64,000 nucleotides of DNA from Lachnospiraceae bacterium (GTDB taxonomy: Bacteria > Bacillota > Clostridia > Lachnospirales > Lachnospiraceae). Where the stretch lies: positions 1 through 64,000 of the forward strand of contig JAFYYN010000111.1 in assembly GCA_017557525.1 (NCBI GenBank), read 5' to 3'. Of this stretch, positions 49,052-58,527 are shown piece by piece (the first letter of the stretch is position 1; each line of letters begins with the position of its first letter). Below the pieces are notes generated by a model. That model did not search any database, was not told where the DNA came from, and saw nothing but the letters and a program-made list of their open reading frames with translations. Both the position numbers and the translations under genes were made by a program.

Positions 49052-50384
49052 TAATGTAAAAAAAGCAATTAAATATGTTACATTTTCAGTAATTGCAGTA
49101 TCAGCAGTAATTATAGTCTTATTTATCATCCATATTGTTAATGTAAATAACTTTAACGATGAATGGAAAAGCGTTTCTCCCGGTTCATCGGCTACCTCTG
49201 TGCTTGTAGACATACATCCGAGGGGTGGGGTTACGGATACATGGGTTAAGATTAACACAGGACTTGGTACTGATCTTAACGCAAAAATATATGAGATGGA
49301 TGTAACCAATAATGCCCACACCTATGTTGAGGACTGGTATTTGCGTATCAATATCCGTGGCAACTGTTATATCAATAACGGATGGTGCGGAACATTTGAG
49401 ATACATCAGTTTAATGATGATGGAAGTGAGCATTCCCAGACCATAGATTTAAGAGATTATAAGATCGAGGATGTAAGCTTAAACTACCATCAGATTGACC
49501 AGGATCTGCTTATAGATTTAAGAAAAGGAGATTATATTATCTACCATCCCGATACTAATGAATCGTCGGGTGAGGTGCCGATCAAGGGTACTGAGGAGTA
49601 TTCAGGTACTTGTGCATGCGGCGTTATAATGTACAGCGTAACCGGAGATATTGATTTTTCCGATTATGAGATGTTTTACAGATTAAATAAATCCATCTGG
49701 GACGGGACAAAGGGCAGGCTTTTTATAATTGCATTTTCACTTATTATCGTATCCTTCATTATAATCGGTACTATTTTCCTTGTTTCCGTACATTCTGAAG
49801 GAAAGCTTGAAAATAAAGAAAAAATGCTTAAGGATGTATTCAGTGTCTGTTGTAATGTAGCTGATTCGAGAGATTTTTATTCGAAAGGACACTCCGAGAG
49901 AGTCGCCGGATATTCCAGGATGATAGCTGAAAAAATGGGCATGGATAAGGGCGACTGCGATATTGTATATAACGCTGCCTTACTTCACAACATCGGCAAT
50001 GTTTATGTAAATGAGCAGATTTTGAGAAAAACCGGAAAGCTTACAGGTGCAGAATATGCTGAAGTTAAGACCCATACTACACGTGGAGCTGAGGTGCTGA
50101 AGGGTATTACAAATATTCCCTTAGCTGCAGAGGCTGCGCTTTTCCACCATGAGAGATTCGATGGAAAAGGATATCCACATGGAAAGAAGGAAAAAGAAAT
50201 CCCTCTTATTGCAAGGATAATTGCAGTCGCTGATGCTTATGACGCTATGAGTAACGACAGACCTTACAGAAATAAGTTAATGCGTGACAAGATTAGAGAA
50301 GAATTTATAAATAACAGGGGTTTGCAGTTTGATCCTGAGATAGTTACAGCTTTTCTTGATATAATGGGAGAGAAGGAACTGTAA
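49038..50384 (+). CDS. HD-GYP-type protein with altered metal-binding motif
   Basis: An N-terminal helix (ITKYVTFSVIA-type), an extracytoplasmic sensor of about 200 residues, a second helix near 230-255, and a C-terminal HD-GYP domain. The HD segment reads LLHNIGN (about residues 313-319) where the family has LLHDIGK, so the metal-binding Asp is Asn. HTTRGAEVL, HHERFDGKGYPHG and ADAYDAM are normal. The protein may therefore be a c-di-GMP-sensing or inactive form. TTG 49038 follows AGGAG by 8 nt and lies inside the preceding EAL gene. Confidence 0.85.
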   Translation: MNRVDNVKKAIKYVTFSVIAVSAVIIVLFIIHIVNVNNFNDEWKSVSPGSSATSVLVDIHPRGGVTDTWVKINTGLGTDLNAKIYEMDVTNNAHTYVEDWYLRINIRGNCYINNGWCGTFEIHQFNDDGSEHSQTIDLRDYKIEDVSLNYHQIDQDLLIDLRKGDYIIYHPDTNESSGEVPIKGTEEYSGTCACGVIMYSVTGDIDFSDYEMFYRLNKSIWDGTKGRLFIIAFSLIIVSFIIIGTIFLVSVHSEGKLENKEKMLKDVFSVCCNVADSRDFYSKGHSERVAGYSRMIAEKMGMDKGDCDIVYNAALLHNIGNVYVNEQILRKTGKLTGAEYAEVKTHTTRGAEVLKGITNIPLAAEAALFHHERFDGKGYPHGKKEKEIPLIARIIAVADAYDAMSNDRPYRNKLMRDKIREEFINNRGLQFDPEIVTAFLDIMGEKEL

Positions 50385-50412
50385 AAAGAAATAACATATT
50401 GGGTGATTAGTC

Positions 50413-53400
50413 TTGAATAAACTAAAAAAACGTATTCTGATCGTAATAGTTGCGGTAATACTGAATGTTGCAGGGCGCTATCTTGCTTTTTCTTTAGAGT
50501 GGCCCATGTATTTTAATCTTTGCGGAACCATACTTGCATCATATCTTGAAGGACCGGTTGTCGGTTCAATATCTGCAATACTTGGTTGCGCTTTTTCGCT
50601 TACATTCAGTATAAATGACTGGTATTTTCTTATAGCAGATATTTTTGTTGCCGTTGCTGCGGGACTTATTGCTAAGAAAAACAGGTATTTTGAGCGATTT
50701 GCCCTTATATACAGCGCAACTGCTTTTTTTGCAGTGGTAAGGACTCCTTTGCTTTTGATGATAAATTTAAGCACTAACGGTGGTAAAAGCGGTCTGTATA
50801 TAGTTGATGCCATTTTTGGCTATTTAGAAAGTATTTCATCACCCGAGTGGTTAAGCTGCATACTTGCAGCATTATTCATCAGCTTTTCTGATGCGCTGGC
50901 CGCAATGCTTTTAAACTATTTCTGCTTAAAGCTTACAAGAAGCTTTGGTAAAAAGAAAAGAGCTTCCGAATTAAAGAAGGAGCTGATGAAAAAGGTTTCA
51001 TTGGGTCTTGTTTTAGTATTGACTTTTACCGGGATATCAGCTTATTCATCTGCTTTTGCCGATAATTCAATAAGCTTTATAGAAAAGCTTTATAACAGTG
51101 ATAACGGTCTTATAGGTGGCTGTCTGAATGATTTCGCCATGACCAAAGACGGCTCAATGTGGATAGCTACATACGGAGGCTTATTCCGTTTTAACGGCTC
51201 TAGATTTGTACTTATTGACAATCTAAACAGCGTCAGATCTGTACAGACATTATTTGTTGATGAAGATGACAGGCTTTGGGCAGGGACTCAGGATTCGGGC
51301 TTTACTCTTTTAAACATTGATATGACCTGGAGAACTCTTGATATGAATTCAGGTCTTCCTTCAAATTCCGTAAAATGCATTTCAAGAGACAGTAACGGGC
51401 TGTATTATTTTGGTACGACCGGAGGCCTTACTATCGCCGAATATAATAACGGTGAAGTAAATATAATTAAGACAGATACAAAGGCCGGCAATATCAGGGA
51501 TCTTTCACCCGATACCGAAGGACATATGATCGTCATGAATAAAATCGGGGAGATCAGCTGTTACAAAGATGGGGAGCTTGTGGAAAAGCTTGACCTTGGC
51601 GGTACAGCAGCCAAAGGTATAAGGCATAACGGCAAGGATCTTTATATAGGAACAGATAATGAGCTGATACTCGTCTATGAATTTGATGCTGACGGATTTA
51701 AGCTGAAAGACACTCTTACGGCAGACGGGATGAAGACCATAAGGGATTTGTATTTTGACGAAAACGGTCTTATCTTTGTGGCTGCGGATAAGGGTATCGG
51801 GTATATCGATAATGATAAGCATTTTACCCGGATCGAGAGCGGAGAATTTAATAACTCAATAGATCATATTATGCGTGATTATCAGGGTAATCTCTGGTTT
51901 ACATCATCAAGGTGCGGTCTGCTTTGCCTTGGCAGATCCTGTTTTTCAGATGTATTTAAATTCTGTAATGAAAAGGAAATAGTTTGTAATGCCGTAAAAA
52001 ACTGGAATGGTTACCTTTATGTAGGCTCAAATGACGGACTGAAAATCCTTGATATTAAAAACGGAGAGAGCATAAAAAATGAGATAACGGACATTTTTGA
52101 CGGGATAAGGATAAGATGCCTGGATATCGATACAAAGGGGAATCTCCTGGTTGCGACCTATGATAAAGGTGTAATGCAGGTTACACCGGACGGAAAAGCA
52201 GAAGAGTATGCAGAGATTTATGAAACTGAAAAAACGATAAGAGTTGTTAAGGCGTTGTCAGACGGTACTGTCATTTCCTCAAGTGATGCCGGTATGGTAT
52301 TTATGAAGGATCACAAAGTGATGGGTAAGCTAAGGCTCGGAGAAGACCTTGCGGGTGGAACTATCCTTAATATACTTGAAAAGGAAGATCATACTTTACT
52401 TTGCGGCTCGGACGGAGACGGTATTGCAGTTATAAAGGACGGAAAGCTTGAAAGATATATCAGACATGAGGATGGTCTACCTTCGGGAGTTATTTTAAGA
52501 GTTGTAAAGGACAGAAACTCTGACGGATATTTTGTGCTTACCGGAAGCGGTCTATGCTATATGGATAAGAGCTATAACATCTCAGAGATTGGGATGCCAT
52601 ACTATAATAACTTTGATATAACGATTAATGATGAGGGTGAGATATTTGTATTGGGCGGAGCCGGGATCTATATCTGTGAATATGATGCCTTAATGGAAGC
52701 AGGTAAGATGGAAAGTTATACTCTGCTCGACTCAAAGGCTGGACTCCCGGGAAGTATTACAAGTAACGCCTGGAATTATGTAACAGACGATGAGTTTATA
52801 TATATTTGTGGAACCAGCGGTGTTTATCAGCTTGACCTTAACAATTACGAGATGCGTGTTGAGGATTTTAAGACCAAGATAACAGCCGTGATAAGGGACG
52901 GAATATATGAGGATGTAACGGAAGTCGGTACAATTACAGTACCTAAGGATACGGAACGTCTGGAAATTAATCTGGAGATAAATAATTACACCACTGCCGA
53001 CCCTTATGTAAACTATTACATGAGCGGCGTTGACTCGGAGAAGATAACAGTTCCAGCAAGTAAGCTTAGCGGTGCAACATATTATGATATACCGTATGGA
53101 AATCATGATTTTGTAATAAGCGTTACGGATGAAAAGGGCAGGGAATTATCAAAGCAGACATATGTATTTTCAAAGGAAAGAGAGTTGTTTGAAACAGTAG
53201 GCTTTGTATTGTATTTCTACCTCATGCTGTTTACATTTATCGTATTTATAGTTATTTCAATCGTACAGGGAGCTCTCTGGTCACAGAGGAGAAAGGAAAC
53301 GGGAAGGCACGAGCTGGTTATCTCCCAGTTAGAGCGTGAAAAGACCGAAGCTCTCGAACGTGCACTGCACATGGAAGAAAACGCCAACAGGAGCAAATCC

Positions 53401-54465
53401 GAATTCCTTGCAAATATGACACATGAGATAAAGACTCCCATAAATGCCATTGTAGGCATGGATACAATGATAATGAGAGAGTCCGGTGAGGAGAATATAA
53501 GAAAATATGCCCGCGATATAGATGCTGCCGGCAGAAAGCTGATATCCCTTATCAATAATATCCATGAATTTTCAATGTCGGGTAAGATGGAAGAAAGAAC
53601 GGATATTGTTGAAAATGAAGAGGAGTCTTTAGAAACAGAGGATAGACAGGAAAGACCCGAGGTATACCACGCACCTGATGCAAGGATACTGATTGCCGAT
53701 AATGTCGAGATGAATCTTACTGTTGCCAAAAATCTGTTAAAAAGGATAAAGGTACGTGTTGATGTTGCACATGATGGAGAGGAAACAGTAAGCAAGGCGC
53801 TTGATAATGAATATGATATCATTTTGCTTGACTCCACAATGCCCGGTATGAATGGTGAAAACACCATGCAGAATATAAGAAAGCAGTGCACGTTAAATAC
53901 TGATACTCCGATAATTGTCATGACCTCCGATTCGGTAGAGGGTGCAAGAGAGGAATATCTCACTCTCGGCTATACAAATTATCTTTCAAAGCCTCTTGAC
54001 GGATATAAGCTCGAGGCTATGATACAGAGCTATTTGCCTGATGATAAGATCATTTTTACGGATGAAGTTAGTGAAAAGGAAGATGAAGCAACTTTAGACA
54101 GGGAACTGATAACCGAGATTTCAAAGCTGAAAGGTATTGATGTCTCTACAGGTATCGAAACAGCAGGCGGAGAGGACTCATATATAGTTATCTGCCGCAG
54201 CTTCCATGATATGGCTAAAAAACGCATAGAAATGATAAAAGAAGCTTTTGAGAAAGATGATATTGATAATTATATAATACAGATTTATGATTTCAAAAAT
54301 TCGGCAAGGCTGATAGGAGCATACGAGCTTTCAAAAATGGCACAGGATCTTGAAAATGCAGGAAGAGAAGGTAACAGAGACAGAGTAAAAAAGGAAACGG
54401 CGGAACTACTAAATAAGTATAAGTGGTACTTTGACAGATTTGATGAAATACTTAAAAAAGCATAA
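50413..54465 (+). CDS. Large propeller sensor: HisKA, receiver and HPt-like domains but no kinase core
   Basis: The 1350-residue protein starts with five or six helices (to about 180) resembling ECF S-component-like membrane domains, then a helix, an extracytoplasmic Reg_prop beta-propeller (residues about 225-810, repeats like MTKDGSMWIATYGGLFRFNG), a Y_Y_Y domain and a helix near 935-955. Inside are HisKA (FLANMTHEIKTP, His about 1004), then directly a receiver (ILLDSTMPGMNG, Asp about 1139; LSKPLD) and a C-terminal HPt-like bundle. No HATPase_c domain exists. The HPt His position reads IYDFKNSARLIG. The receiver's first acidic pair is IADN. Phosphate flow must use other proteins, or none. 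Confidence 0.85.
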   Translation: MNKLKKRILIVIVAVILNVAGRYLAFSLEWPMYFNLCGTILASYLEGPVVGSISAILGCAFSLTFSINDWYFLIADIFVAVAAGLIAKKNRYFERFALIYSATAFFAVVRTPLLLMINLSTNGGKSGLYIVDAIFGYLESISSPEWLSCILAALFISFSDALAAMLLNYFCLKLTRSFGKKKRASELKKELMKKVSLGLVLVLTFTGISAYSSAFADNSISFIEKLYNSDNGLIGGCLNDFAMTKDGSMWIATYGGLFRFNGSRFVLIDNLNSVRSVQTLFVDEDDRLWAGTQDSGFTLLNIDMTWRTLDMNSGLPSNSVKCISRDSNGLYYFGTTGGLTIAEYNNGEVNIIKTDTKAGNIRDLSPDTEGHMIVMNKIGEISCYKDGELVEKLDLGGTAAKGIRHNGKDLYIGTDNELILVYEFDADGFKLKDTLTADGMKTIRDLYFDENGLIFVAADKGIGYIDNDKHFTRIESGEFNNSIDHIMRDYQGNLWFTSSRCGLLCLGRSCFSDVFKFCNEKEIVCNAVKNWNGYLYVGSNDGLKILDIKNGESIKNEITDIFDGIRIRCLDIDTKGNLLVATYDKGVMQVTPDGKAEEYAEIYETEKTIRVVKALSDGTVISSSDAGMVFMKDHKVMGKLRLGEDLAGGTILNILEKEDHTLLCGSDGDGIAVIKDGKLERYIRHEDGLPSGVILRVVKDRNSDGYFVLTGSGLCYMDKSYNISEIGMPYYNNFDITINDEGEIFVLGGAGIYICEYDALMEAGKMESYTLLDSKAGLPGSITSNAWNYVTDDEFIYICGTSGVYQLDLNNYEMRVEDFKTKITAVIRDGIYEDVTEVGTITVPKDTERLEINLEINNYTTADPYVNYYMSGVDSEKITVPASKLSGATYYDIPYGNHDFVISVTDEKGRELSKQTYVFSKERELFETVGFVLYFYLMLFTFIVFIVISIVQGALWSQRRKETGRHELVISQLEREKTEALERALHMEENANRSKSEFLANMTHEIKTPINAIVGMDTMIMRESGEENIRKYARDIDAAGRKLISLINNIHEFSMSGKMEERTDIVENEEESLETEDRQERPEVYHAPDARILIADNVEMNLTVAKNLLKRIKVRVDVAHDGEETVSKALDNEYDIILLDSTMPGMNGENTMQNIRKQCTLNTDTPIIVMTSDSVEGAREEYLTLGYTNYLSKPLDGYKLEAMIQSYLPDDKIIFTDEVSEKEDEATLDRELITEISKLKGIDVSTGIETAGGEDSYIVICRSFHDMAKKRIEMIKEAFEKDDIDNYIIQIYDFKNSARLIGAYELSKMAQDLENAGREGNRDRVKKETAELLNKYKWYFDRFDEILKKA

Positions 54466-54480
54466 AGGGGGTGCTTTAAG

Positions 54481-55587
54481 ATGTATGTTATTGAATTAAA
54501 GGGGCGGATAGATTCCACAAATGCAATGGAAGAGGAAAAACGCATCATGGACCTGATAGAGAAAAATCCTGATGAGAGTATCTCTTTTGATGCGTCAGGG
54601 CTCAGTTATATATCGAGTGCAGGTCTTCGTGTGCTTATGAAGGTTAAGAAGCAGATAAAGGCTGATCTGCAGATCACAGATGTGAGTCCTGAGGTATATG
54701 ATATTTTTGAGACGACAGGCTTTACCCAGCTTTTTAATGTCAGAAAAAAGTACAGGGAGATATCCGTGGACGGATGCAAAGTGATCGGTAAGGGCGCTTA
54801 CGGCACTGTTTACAGGCTTGATGAAGATACTGTTGTAAAGAAGTATGATTCTGCCGAGGCTCTGTCAATGATTGAAAATGAGAAAAAGCTTGCCAGACTC
54901 GCTTTTGTAGCGGGTATACCGACTGCTATATCTTTTGATATTGTGAAAATCGGTGACACCTATGGCTCGGTTTTTGAAATGCTTAAGGCAAAGACCTTTA
55001 ATGATCTGATAAAGGAAAACCCGGCTAATGCTGATGATATCATAAAGCAGTATGCCGATCTTATAAAACAGGTGCATAGTACAAAGCTTCCCGCAGGGAC
55101 ACTTCCTTCATCCAGGCAGAAATATATTGAAAAGCTTAAAAACATAAAGCATATGATCCCGGAAGAATTATATGGAAAAACTGAGGTTTTCCTAAACAGC
55201 ATTCCGGAGGATGACCATCTGATACATGGGGACCTGCAGATGAAAAATATAATGCTTTCCGATAATGAGCCCATGCTTATCGATATGGATACGCTTTCCC
55301 AGGGAATTCCGCTGTTTGATATTGCCGGTATTTACGTGGCGTATATTGTATTCGAAGAAGATGAACCCGGAAACAACATGAAATTCTTTGGTATAGCTAC
55401 CGAAACAGGGAAAAAGATATGGGACGGAGTGTGCAAGAATTGCCTCAGGGAAGAAGATTTTGATAAAATGCAGATTTTAGCATATGTCCTTTTCCTTGAT
55501 ATGTTTAAAAATTCATCACCTGATGATGAGCTTTCAGCTACAAGGATCAGGCACAGCATAAAACATCTTGAAGAACTGCTCAGATAG
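54481..55587 (+). CDS. STAS domain fused to an aminoglycoside-phosphotransferase-like kinase
   Basis: Residues about 1-95 are a STAS domain with the switch segment YISSAGLRVLMK. The rest is a protein/small-molecule kinase fold: glycine loop GKGAYGTVYRLDEDTVVKKY (ATP lysine), catalytic loop HGDLQMKNIML (Asp and Asn) and the metal-binding IDMD. The overall form matches the APH/choline-kinase-like kinases found in Clostridia and Fibrobacter. It could phosphorylate a STAS partner or its own Ser. GGGGGTG precedes the ATG 16 nt after the sensor gene. It is the last gene of the signalling run. Confidence 0.85.
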   Translation: MYVIELKGRIDSTNAMEEEKRIMDLIEKNPDESISFDASGLSYISSAGLRVLMKVKKQIKADLQITDVSPEVYDIFETTGFTQLFNVRKKYREISVDGCKVIGKGAYGTVYRLDEDTVVKKYDSAEALSMIENEKKLARLAFVAGIPTAISFDIVKIGDTYGSVFEMLKAKTFNDLIKENPANADDIIKQYADLIKQVHSTKLPAGTLPSSRQKYIEKLKNIKHMIPEELYGKTEVFLNSIPEDDHLIHGDLQMKNIMLSDNEPMLIDMDTLSQGIPLFDIAGIYVAYIVFEEDEPGNNMKFFGIATETGKKIWDGVCKNCLREEDFDKMQILAYVLFLDMFKNSSPDDELSATRIRHSIKHLEELLR

Positions 55588-55618
55588 GTTAATGACGCAG
55601 ATGTAACAGGATTTAGGC

Positions 55619-55647
55619 TTGATTATTAACACGGAAAGTTATATAAT
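55619..55647 (+). promoter_or_regulatory. Promoter of the BMP-type importer operon
   Basis: TTGATT (55619-55624), 17-nt spacer, TATAAT (55642-55647), predicting a start near 55654. Confidence 0.7.
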
Positions 55648-55705
55648 ATAAATGTTTTAAGGTTTATACAAAATCTTAATGTTTATACGAGGAGGAAAAA
55701 GAGAA

Positions 55706-56902
55706 ATGAAGAAGATACTTACTTTGATACTTGCGTTAAGCCTTGTTGTATCGCTGTGCGCATGCGGGAGCTCGGAATCAGGCAGCGGTTCCGGAAGTGG
55801 GGATGGAAAAAGTGCATACAAGGTTGCAATGATCACCGACTATGCTGATATTACGGACCAGTCCTTTAACCAGACCACTTATGAGGCTTGTAAGGCATTC
55901 TGCGATAAGTACAATGTCCCTTTCACTTATAAGAAGCCTGCAAGCGATAACACTGCTGAACGAGTTGCATCGGCAGAAGGTCTAATCGATGAGGGTTATA
56001 ATATTCTGGTAATGCCCGGCTTTTCATTTGGCCCGACGATCGTTGAACTGTCAGAAAAGTATCCTGACGTTAAGTTTATCGGACTGGATCTTTCAGCCGG
56101 CGACATCTTAGAGGCCGGTGTTCCAAAGAAAGGCGGAACATATGATTATAATCCTTCAAACTGGAATGTTAAGGATTATTATAATGCAGATAATACCTAT
56201 CTTGCAATTTATCAGGAGCAGCTTGTAGGCTATATGGCAGGGTATGCGGCTGTAAAGCTTGGTTATACCAAGCTTGCATATCTTGGTGGTATGGCTGTTC
56301 CCGGACCTATGAGATTTGGTTACGGATATGTTCAGGGTGCGGATGCGGCTGCTAAGGAGCTTGGCATTACTGTTGATATGAAGTACGGGTACGGCAATAC
56401 CTTCTCAGGCGACGCCGAGATTACTGCAGCAATGGATACATGGTATGGCTCAGGTACTGAGATTGTCTTTGCATGCGGCGGCGCAATATACACATCTGTA
56501 GCAGAGGCTGCAGCCAAGGTAAACGGCAAGGTTATAGGTGTGGATGTTGACCAGAAGAATATCATTGACGGACAGTATGGGGCAGGGATGACAGTTACAT
56601 CTGCTATGAAGGGGTTATATCCTTCTACATATAATGCACTTGATGACATTATCAATAAGGGCAAATGGGATGATTACAAGGGACAGATAAAGTCACTCGG
56701 ACTTATCAGCGGAGATGACCCTGACGCAAATTATGTATCTCTTCCTATGGATTCTACTCAGTTTAGTGATAAATTCACAAAGGAAGATTACAAGGCGCTG
56801 GTTAAGGCTCTTTACGATGGAACGATCAAAGTGTCGGCTGATATCAGTAAGGAACCTTCTACCACAAATGTTAAGGTTGAATGGCTGGGAAATATCAAAT
56901 AA
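55706..56902 (+). CDS. BMP-family substrate-binding lipoprotein (nucleoside importer)
   Basis: The extracellular binding protein of a BmpA/Med-type ABC importer; known members bind purine nucleosides. Signal peptide (LTLILALSLVVSL) with lipobox LCACGSS, Cys near residue 20. Family segments: KVAMITDYADITDQSFNQTTYEACKAF, VMPGFSFGPTIVEL, and EIVFACGGAIYTSV, VIGVDVDQ. The ATG at 55706 with AGGAGGAAAAAG is preferred over 55679. It is followed by a terminator with the ATPase gene beyond, so the binding protein is probably made in excess over the rest. Confidence 0.9.
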   Translation: MKKILTLILALSLVVSLCACGSSESGSGSGSGDGKSAYKVAMITDYADITDQSFNQTTYEACKAFCDKYNVPFTYKKPASDNTAERVASAEGLIDEGYNILVMPGFSFGPTIVELSEKYPDVKFIGLDLSAGDILEAGVPKKGGTYDYNPSNWNVKDYYNADNTYLAIYQEQLVGYMAGYAAVKLGYTKLAYLGGMAVPGPMRFGYGYVQGADAAAKELGITVDMKYGYGNTFSGDAEITAAMDTWYGSGTEIVFACGGAIYTSVAEAAAKVNGKVIGVDVDQKNIIDGQYGAGMTVTSAMKGLYPSTYNALDDIINKGKWDDYKGQIKSLGLISGDDPDANYVSLPMDSTQFSDKFTKEDYKALVKALYDGTIKVSADISKEPSTTNVKVEWLGNIK

Positions 56903-56915
56903 TTTTCTGATGATT

Positions 56916-56950
56916 AAAAACTCAGAGGCAGCCAATGTCTCTGAGTTTTT
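56916..56950 (+). terminator. Terminator or attenuator after the binding-protein gene
   Basis: AAAAACTCAGAG (56916-56927) and CTCTGAGTTTTT (56939-56950) form a 12-bp stem with an 11-nt loop and T-run. It lies within a transport operon; partial read-through would explain differential expression. No promoter is visible between it and the ATPase gene. Confidence 0.85.
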
Positions 56951-56988
56951 GTGTTTTAGCAGTTGTTAGAAGAAAGCGAGGTATCGGC

Positions 56989-58527
56989 TTGGAAACGCAA
57001 TTTGCCATAGAAATGCTAAACATTACAAAAAAATTTCCGGGAATCATAGCTAATGACAATATTACCCTGCAGCTGAAAAAAGGGGAAATCCATGCGCTTC
57101 TCGGTGAGAACGGTGCAGGAAAATCTACACTTATGAGCGTCCTTTTCGGATTGTACCAGCCTGAGGAAGGCATCATCAAAAAGGATGGCAGGGAAGTAAA
57201 GATTAAGGACCCCAATGACGCCAATGATCTTGGAATCGGAATGGTACACCAGCATTTTAAGCTTGTAGAGTGTTTTACGGTATTAGACAATATTATACTT
57301 GGGGTAGAGCCGGTGAAAAACGGCCTGCTTCAAAAGAAAGAAGCCAGAGAAAAGGTTAAAGCCCTTTCAAAAAAATACGGCTTAAATATTGAACCCGATG
57401 CATTGATAGAGGATATCACCGTTGGTATGCAGCAGCGTACGGAGATACTGAAAATGCTTTACCGGGATAATGAAATACTTATATTTGACGAGCCTACTGC
57501 GGTGCTTACTCCTCAGGAAATCAAAGAGCTTATGCAGATAATGAAGAATCTGGCGGCAGAAGGGAAGAGCATCCTGTTTATATCTCACAAGCTGCAGGAA
57601 ATTATGGAGGTTGCCGACAGGTGTACGGTCTTAAGAAAGGGCAAGTACATAGGAACTGTTGAAACTGCAAAGACCACCATGCAGGAGCTTTCTGCCATGA
57701 TGGTTGGAAGAAATGTCAATTTCCATGTAGAGAAAAAGGAGTCCAAGCCGGGTGATGTAATACTTAATGTTTCCAATATGACCGTGGCTTCCAAGGTACA
57801 TAAGAAAAATGCTGTAAATAATGTTTCTCTGCAGATAAGAGCCGGTGAGATAGTGTGTCTTGCAGGCATTGACGGTAACGGGCAGACTGAATTTGTTTAC
57901 GGTCTGACAGGACTGGAGCCGCTTGTTTCAGGTAAGGTTGAGCTGTGCGGAAAGGACCTTACCGATTCATCGATCAGAAAGCGCAGCACATCAGGAATGA
58001 GTCATATACCCGAAGACAGGCACAAGCATGGACTTGTACTTGATTATACCTTAGAGGACAACATGGTGCTTCAGAGATACTTTGAGCCCGAGTTTACTAA
58101 TAAGGCCGGTTTCTTAAAAAGAAAGAATATCAGGGATTATGCGGAAAGGCTTATCAAACAGTACGACGTCCGTTCGGGACAGGGGCCGGTTACAGTAACA
58201 AGGAGTATGTCCGGCGGTAACCAGCAGAAGGCTATCATTGCCAGGGAGATTGATAAGAATCCTGAGCTTTTGGTTGCAGTACAGCCCACGCGAGGTCTTG
58301 ACGTTGGTGCAATAGAATATATCCATAAACAGCTTGTAGCCCAAAGGGATGCAGGTAAGGCAGTGCTTTTGGTTTCACTTGAACTCGATGAGGTAATGGA
58401 TGTTCCCGATAGAATCCTGGTTATGTACGAGGGAGAGATAGTCGGTGAATTTAACCCCAAGGAGACAGATCAGGAGGAGCTTGGTCTTTATATGGCCGGA
58501 GCTAAGAGAAAAGAGGTGAAAGCATGA
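56989..58527 (+). CDS. ABC importer ATPase with two domains (nucleoside/BMP type)
   Basis: A double ATPase of the RbsA/NupO class. Domain 1: GENGAGKST, MVHQHFKLV, FDEPTAVLTP; domain 2: GIDGNGQTE, MSHIPEDRHKHGLV, signature MSGGNQQKAIIARE and VAVQPTRGLDVG. The second Walker A lacks the Lys and Ser/Thr typical of active sites, as is usual in this family, and its Walker B reads AVQPTRGLD. TTG 56989 is the start, with GAGG 8 nt upstream; a longer frame from 56935 would lie in the terminator. Confidence 0.92.
   Translation: METQFAIEMLNITKKFPGIIANDNITLQLKKGEIHALLGENGAGKSTLMSVLFGLYQPEEGIIKKDGREVKIKDPNDANDLGIGMVHQHFKLVECFTVLDNIILGVEPVKNGLLQKKEAREKVKALSKKYGLNIEPDALIEDITVGMQQRTEILKMLYRDNEILIFDEPTAVLTPQEIKELMQIMKNLAAEGKSILFISHKLQEIMEVADRCTVLRKGKYIGTVETAKTTMQELSAMMVGRNVNFHVEKKESKPGDVILNVSNMTVASKVHKKNAVNNVSLQIRAGEIVCLAGIDGNGQTEFVYGLTGLEPLVSGKVELCGKDLTDSSIRKRSTSGMSHIPEDRHKHGLVLDYTLEDNMVLQRYFEPEFTNKAGFLKRKNIRDYAERLIKQYDVRSGQGPVTVTRSMSGGNQQKAIIAREIDKNPELLVAVQPTRGLDVGAIEYIHKQLVAQRDAGKAVLLVSLELDEVMDVPDRILVMYEGEIVGEFNPKETDQEELGLYMAGAKRKEVKA

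Noticed and set aside
56935-56988. N-terminal extension of the nucleoside importer ATPase from 56935
   Set aside because: It would start inside the terminator stem; TTG 56989 has its own GAGG.
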